From the NCBI GenBank assembly GCA_017476305.1, contig JAFVAA010000594.1, positions 1 to 8,562 of the forward strand: a stretch of DNA of 8,562 bases, read 5' to 3'. Numbering within the stretch: position 1 is the stretch's first letter; the number at the start of each line of letters is the position of its first letter. Positions 5,504 through 8,562 of the stretch are shown one piece after another. Both the position numbers and the translations under genes were made by a program. Origin of the DNA: Lachnospiraceae bacterium (GTDB lineage: Bacteria > Bacillota > Clostridia > Lachnospirales > Lachnospiraceae). Below the pieces are notes generated by a model. The model saw only the letters and a list, made by a program, of their open reading frames with translations. It ran no database searches and was not told the origin of the DNA.

Positions 5504-5538
5504 TGGACACCAATATTCCGCAGTGTCTATTGTGTCCA
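5504..5538. promoter_or_regulatory. Dyad in the repressor 5' UTR (operator or hairpin)
   Basis: TGGACACCAATA (from 5504) faces TATTGTGTCCA (to 5538): an 11-bp inverted repeat with one bulged C. It lies between the transcription start and the ribosome site AGAGG of the repressor gene. The GGACAC word also builds the stem in the divergent leader (5187-5230), so the same factor could read both. Operator roadblock or mRNA hairpin are both possible. Confidence 0.5.
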
Positions 5539-5557
5539 GTAGAAAAGAGGAAAAGCT

Positions 5558-6265
5558 ATGAATCACTTAAATGAACACCTGCAAACACTCAGAACAGACC
5601 GCAAGATGTCGCAGGTCGAGGTCGCTGAAGAATTCCAGAAAAGGGGATACAGTGTTACCAACCAGATGATATACAACTGGGAATCCGGACGGATAAAGAT
5701 ATCAGGGGAAATGCTGCTTGTCCTGTGCGATATTCTGATGATATCCGATATCAGGGGAGCTTTTGACCGGAATGAGATACCTTCCCTTTTATCCAATTTG
5801 AATAATGACGGAATCCAGCTTGTATCTGACTATGCCGATCTGCTCCGTGCAAGCGGCATGTATCAGAAAAAGTCTGCCGAAGTTATTACTTTTCCGGCTG
5901 TAAGAACCATGAGGCTCTTTCATCTTCCTGTATCTGCCGGTAACGGCACTTATCTGGACAGTGAGGCTTATGATGAAATCGAAGTAGGTAATGAAGTTCC
6001 GGGCAATGCGGATTTTGGCGTGACAATCTCCGGTGACAGTATGGAACCGCAGTTTGTAAATGGACAGACCGTGTGGGTACACGCACAGAACGAGCTTGAT
6101 GATGGTGAGATCGGTATCTTCTTCCACAACGGAGAGGGCTTTATCAAGAAACTCGGACACAAAGACGGAAAGATCTTTCTTATATCCCTTAATCATCGGA
6201 AGTATCAGCCGAGAGAAATCAAGGAAGATGATGTATTCTTCGTGTTTGGCAAGGTAGTAGGATAA
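5558..6265 (+). CDS. LexA/CI-like repressor: HTH plus S24 self-cleaving peptidase domain
   Basis: This 235-residue repressor combines an N-terminal XRE-type HTH (about residues 3-62: MSQVEVAEEF, VTNQMIYNWESGRIKIS) with a C-terminal S24/LexA peptidase domain (about 118-235). Key residues are intact: cleavage dipeptide Ala127-Gly128 in LPVSAGNG, nucleophile Ser161 in ISGDSMEP, and general base Lys197 in GFIKKL. Such proteins repress phage or mobile-element genes and cleave themselves when RecA is activated by DNA damage. The ATG at 5558 has AGAGG 7 bases upstream. It is transcribed opposite to the zinc-finger operon, with operator-like repeats between them, and ends at its own terminator, so it is a monocistronic master-switch gene. 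It is the only supported rightward gene in the window. Confidence 0.93.
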   Translation: MNHLNEHLQTLRTDRKMSQVEVAEEFQKRGYSVTNQMIYNWESGRIKISGEMLLVLCDILMISDIRGAFDRNEIPSLLSNLNNDGIQLVSDYADLLRASGMYQKKSAEVITFPAVRTMRLFHLPVSAGNGTYLDSEAYDEIEVGNEVPGNADFGVTISGDSMEPQFVNGQTVWVHAQNELDDGEIGIFFHNGEGFIKKLGHKDGKIFLISLNHRKYQPREIKEDDVFFVFGKVVG

Positions 6266-6270
6266 AACAA

Positions 6271-6319
6271 ACCTCGTTTTAGCACAACCAGTATGGATTG
6301 CTGAAACGAGGTCTTTTTT
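6271..6319. terminator. Strong bidirectional intrinsic terminator
   Basis: ACCTCGTTTTAGCA (6271-6284) pairs with TGCTGAAACGAGGT (6299-6312), 14 bp with one T-G wobble, followed by CTTTTTT on the plus strand. On the minus strand the same stem is followed by TTGTTTTA. It ends the repressor transcript and can also stop the convergent AlbA_2-type gene. Confidence 0.92.
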
Positions 6320-6355
6320 ACAATTCTAATGTTTTTGAATTATTTTTTGAGATTT

Positions 6356-7093
6356 TTAATTATTGTCTATAACCCAGTGACCACTCCTGCCTCCGCCTGT
6401 AAAATGCACCTCCGGCATATCATTCAACAAACGCTGGACAGACCTTGCACTAATATTTAATTCTTCAGCCATTTGTCTTCTGGTAATTTTAGGATTATTC
6501 ATAATCAAATCTTTTAATTGTTTTTTCTGTTCCTCAGAGTGACTCAAAGCATTATTCAGAGTGCCATCCAGAGTGCCATCCAGAGTGCCATTCAGAGTGC
6601 CATTGTCCCTCTGAATATTCTTTTGAGTTTCGCCCTGACCGCTGCTCCAGCCCCAGCCATCACCACAATGACGATAAAAGATCACCGTAAAACCATATTC
6701 TTCTCTTAGAAACTCATAATCCACTCCCGCTTCTGAACATAATGTACGAATCTTTTTTAATCCCGTGGCAAAAGTTTCCATATCTTTAGAGTAGTATAGT
6801 GTCTGGGTTATAAGCCGGTTACGACGAATCGCTTTCTTATTTCCTTCGGCAAATTCTTCCGGGGTAATCTTTTCCGGAAAAGTTCCGGGACTGTATATTT
6901 CTATTCTGTTTTTGAATACCATAATCTGTATGCTTTGCCCTGATTCTATCAGCCGGTGTGCAAAAGCGTTTACCACCGCTTCACGCAGAGCATCAACCGG
7001 AATCTCCGGTATCTCTTTTCTTTCAAGTTTTCCATGAAACTCTGCTCTCCAGTCCATTGCATCTATCAAATACTGCATTGCAATTTCCACCAA
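6356..7093 (-). CDS. C-terminal half of frameshifted AlbA_2/Schlafen-type ATP-binding regulator
   Basis: This is the 3' half of one gene. It holds the GHKL-like ATP-binding region of the AlbA_2/COG2865 group: IPVDALREAVVNAFAHR (N-box-like) and RIEIYSPGTFPEKITPEEF (G-box-like). A Gly-Thr-Leu repeat linker and a C-terminal winged HTH (ITRRQMAEELNISARSVQRL) follow. The frame extends upstream past the GTG at 7093 to about 7139 with family-like residues (VTFTDIRRHTGSIIGLVEIA) that join the preceding half after a one-base shift. Without restart at 7093 it is not translated; I see no good ribosome site there. These proteins are transcription regulators near element or toxin genes. It converges on the repressor terminator. 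Confidence 0.8.
   Translation of the reverse strand: MVEIAMQYLIDAMDWRAEFHGKLERKEIPEIPVDALREAVVNAFAHRLIESGQSIQIMVFKNRIEIYSPGTFPEKITPEEFAEGNKKAIRRNRLITQTLYYSKDMETFATGLKKIRTLCSEAGVDYEFLREEYGFTVIFYRHCGDGWGWSSGQGETQKNIQRDNGTLNGTLDGTLDGTLNNALSHSEEQKKQLKDLIMNNPKITRRQMAEELNISARSVQRLLNDMPEVHFTGGGRSGHWVIDNN
6557..6604. repeat. Four 12-bp tandem repeats encoding Gly-Thr-Leu-Asn/Asp
   Basis: The unit CAGAGTGCCATY occurs four times head to tail (6557-6568, 6569-6580, 6581-6592, 6593-6604). It lies inside the AlbA_2-type gene and encodes NGTL/DGTL repeats between the ATP-binding region and the winged HTH. Copy number can change by slippage without shifting the frame. Confidence 0.9.
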
Positions 7094-7119
7094 ACCGATT
7101 ATAGAACCGGTATGCCTTC

Positions 7120-7785
7120 TTATATCTGTAAATGTGACCTTTCGTTTGTCGCAAATTTCGCCATTTGAAGATCATTCATTCCGCTGTCAACAAATAATGC
7201 TGCTCCTGCATTCAGTAATGTATCTCCATCTGTCAGTTCCAATTTTGAAAGCACATCAACAGGATCATCATTGTCAAATGTAATCCTTTCGACTTCTTTT
7301 GCTTTTTTCAAATATCGTGCAAATATTTCTTTATCAATATCCTTAATATGATATTTTGATAATTTTGTTTCCCATGAATCTATAGTGTTTTCCCTTTCAT
7401 TTAACATTTCACGATATAATTCCTGATCCATCAAGGTATCTTCGTCTGCAATGCGAATACGGGGAATAATGTAAGCAGTATAAGGACGGCGTTTTCCCTC
7501 AAATTGAACATGTATAACATTCCTGTCCCCATAGTTTTGTTCTTCAATTACCGGATAAATGGGAGGTTTTATATTAAGCCTGATTGCCTGACTTACATCT
7601 CTGGTAGTAGTATCACTTATGTCCTGCCCGATCACATCGCCGTTATTCTTTACACCAAAATAAAGGTCGCCATGTTCATGTTTGTTCAATATTGAAGCTA
7701 TGGAGATAACGCCTTCCTTCAATTCTCCGGTGCTTTTCTTATATTCGACCGTTTCACTTTCTTTGCCTATATTCTCATAACGCAC
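7120..7785 (-). CDS. N-terminal half of frameshifted AlbA_2/Schlafen-type regulator
   Basis: This 221-codon frame carries the AlbA_2 (Schlafen-type) domain: ESETVEYKKSTGELKEGVIS, then HGDLYFGVKNNGDVIGQDIS and DVSQAIRLNIKPPIYPVIE. A linker and LLNAGAALFVDSGMNDLQMA follow. It then reads KFATNERSHLQI-stop, whereas the family continues NER-(V/L)-TF-D; that continuation is in another frame from about 7139, so one base has been lost near 7135-7143. The start is GTG 7785, with AAAGGA about 12 bases upstream, rather far. It is transcribed leftward from below a 40-bp palindrome. A full product would be about 475 residues. A sequencing error is possible. Confidence 0.82.
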   Translation of the reverse strand: MRYENIGKESETVEYKKSTGELKEGVISIASILNKHEHGDLYFGVKNNGDVIGQDISDTTTRDVSQAIRLNIKPPIYPVIEEQNYGDRNVIHVQFEGKRRPYTAYIIPRIRIADEDTLMDQELYREMLNERENTIDSWETKLSKYHIKDIDKEIFARYLKKAKEVERITFDNDDPVDVLSKLELTDGDTLLNAGAALFVDSGMNDLQMAKFATNERSHLQI

Positions 7786-7869
7786 TATAATACACCGTCC
7801 TTTAATTTTTTTCCGGTTATTCTCTTATCTTAATATACCATCCTAAGTTGAATCATATACAGTTTTTCA

Positions 7870-7909
7870 TTTCGTTTAATTATGGCGAAATCGCCATAAT
7901 TAAACGAAA
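7870..7909. promoter_or_regulatory. Perfect 40-bp palindrome upstream of the AlbA_2-type gene
   Basis: TTTCGTTTAATTATGGCGA (7870-7888) and its exact 19-base reverse complement (7891-7909) flank AA. It sits 85 bases upstream of the GTG. A minus-strand TATAAT (7913-7918) lies just upstream of it in the direction of transcription, though with no clear -35 box, so the palindrome would cover the start of transcription. Likely an operator, perhaps for the adjacent regulator's winged HTH. No U-tract follows, so it is not a usual terminator. Confidence 0.75.
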
Positions 7910-7958
7910 CTCATTATATCATGTCGCCTGCCGGCTCCATGTTGTTTTCACAAAATAT

Positions 7959-7987
7959 CTTCGATTGCATGCAAGCACGCATCGAAG
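7959..7987. terminator. Possible weak terminator hairpin after the transglutaminase-like gene
   Basis: CTTCGAT (7959-7965) faces ATCGAAG (7981-7987) with a GC-bearing loop. On the minus strand ATATTTTG follows, only a short T-run. It is the only hairpin downstream of the gene ending at 8046. The rest of 7786-8045 has no supportable ORF. Confidence 0.35.
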
Positions 7988-8045
7988 CTGCTTTGCTAAT
8001 TATAACATATAACAAGACAGAATAAGTCCAAAATATACAAAAAAC

Positions 8046-8562
8046 TTACTCACCCCAAATATACTCCGGATCTATCTTATTCTTCTCATTCAGCTTATCA
8101 AATGTCTCCCTGCTTATCTCATAGATCATGTACTCCCTCGGCTTCGGTCCGTCGAATCCGGTTGTCACCATATACACCTTATCACCGGCACGGACGATCG
8201 TCTGACCGTGCGTGTCAAGGCTTCTACAGGCTGCCGCTTTCAGTCCGATCTCCCGGCAGAAATACATCACTGCGAATCTGCTCGCCATACAGTCACCGCT
8301 TCCGGTCACGATGTATCTAACCCAATCGTCCTGATAGAGTTCGTAGTCATATTCCGCACTCAGATACCATGCCACCTTATCCATCTTTTCATACTCGGTC
8401 ATAGTGTCCTTGATATATGTTTTCTTAAAATTATCAATAACGCTTCTGACATAGATTCCCGTATCATCAAATCCCTTAACATCCGCTGTAAGAACCTTTC
8501 CGTTGGATAGTGTCGCTTTGACGGTACATTTCGTATATTCATCGCTGTAACTGTTCCCACAG
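8046..8562 (-). CDS. Transglutaminase-like domain protein, 3' part (runs off the window)
   Basis: The frame is open to the right edge, giving 171 visible C-terminal residues; an internal ATG at 8402 is not the true start. The visible part shows a transglutaminase-like triad: Cys in TGSGDCMASRFAVMYF, His in SLDTHGQTIV and a possible Asp in VTTGFDGPKP. Upstream residues (KCTVKATLSNGKVLTADVKG) look like a beta-rich extracellular domain with the reading VRSVIDNFKKTYIKDTMTEY leading into the core. Such proteins in Lachnospiraceae are often secreted or cell-wall proteins acting as Cys proteases or crosslinkers; the signal peptide would lie outside the window. It is probably host chromosome beyond the mobile element, but no element end is visible between it and the AlbA_2-type gene. 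Confidence 0.75.
   Translation of the reverse strand, partial: CGNSYSDEYTKCTVKATLSNGKVLTADVKGFDDTGIYVRSVIDNFKKTYIKDTMTEYEKMDKVAWYLSAEYDYELYQDDWVRYIVTGSGDCMASRFAVMYFCREIGLKAAACRSLDTHGQTIVRAGDKVYMVTTGFDGPKPREYMIYEISRETFDKLNEKNKIDPEYIWGE

Noticed and set aside
5789..6196. 135-codon minus-strand ORF antisense to the LexA/CI-like repressor
   Set aside because: It lies wholly antisense to a gene with an intact HTH and S24 domain and shows no recognisable motif.
6557..6604. CRISPR array
   Set aside because: The units are contiguous 12-bp repeats without spacers and lie inside a coding region.
6518..6709. Plus-strand ORF with repeated IQSA units
   Set aside because: It is the antisense reading of the 12-bp repeats in the AlbA_2-type gene.

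Overview
The window looks like part of an integrated mobile element in a gut-type Firmicute, most likely Lachnospiraceae or a related Clostridium-group bacterium. Reasons: a Tn4451/TnpX-type large serine recombinase, strong AGGAG-type ribosome sites, TTGNNN-N17-TATAAT promoters, and small mobile-element families (PemK-like, DUF6870-like, Com-like zinc finger) common in those genomes. No relaxase, replication or conjugation gene is visible, so this is one part of an element or a decayed element.

Layout. Positions 1-80: a foldback repeat that cuts off a serine recombinase gene (11-460, minus). 485-2140: an intact 551-residue large serine recombinase. 2147-4258: a leftward, tightly packed cargo operon. 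In transcription order it holds a Cro/CI-type HTH regulator, a PemK-like protein lacking the usual Thr, a small ORF with an in-frame amber codon, a second PemK-like protein, a DUF6870-like protein and a 41-codon ORF that ends in the recombinase ribosome site. 4285-4401 is a possible 38-residue ORF containing operator-like palindromes.

4594-5557 is the control centre. A leftward promoter (5344-5393) gives a roughly 250-nt structured leader, then a Com-like zinc-finger protein (4791-5084), a 33-codon Trp-rich ORF, and a 69-nt three-segment hairpin ending in six Us (4594-4668). Divergently, a consensus promoter (5446-5474) drives a 235-residue self-cleaving LexA/CI-type repressor (5558-6265), which ends at a strong bidirectional terminator (6271-6319). 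Palindromes in this intergenic region overlap the leftward -35 box and the repressor 5' UTR. A lysogeny-like switch is therefore plausible: DNA damage cleaves the repressor and the leftward genes are derepressed. This is inference.

6356-7785 is an AlbA_2/Schlafen-type ATP-binding regulator split in two by a one-base frameshift, preceded by a perfect 40-bp palindrome at 7870-7909. 8046-8562 is the 3' end of a transglutaminase-like protein gene, which may be host chromosome. Many short features were read by eye; homology names are from recognised motifs, not database searches.
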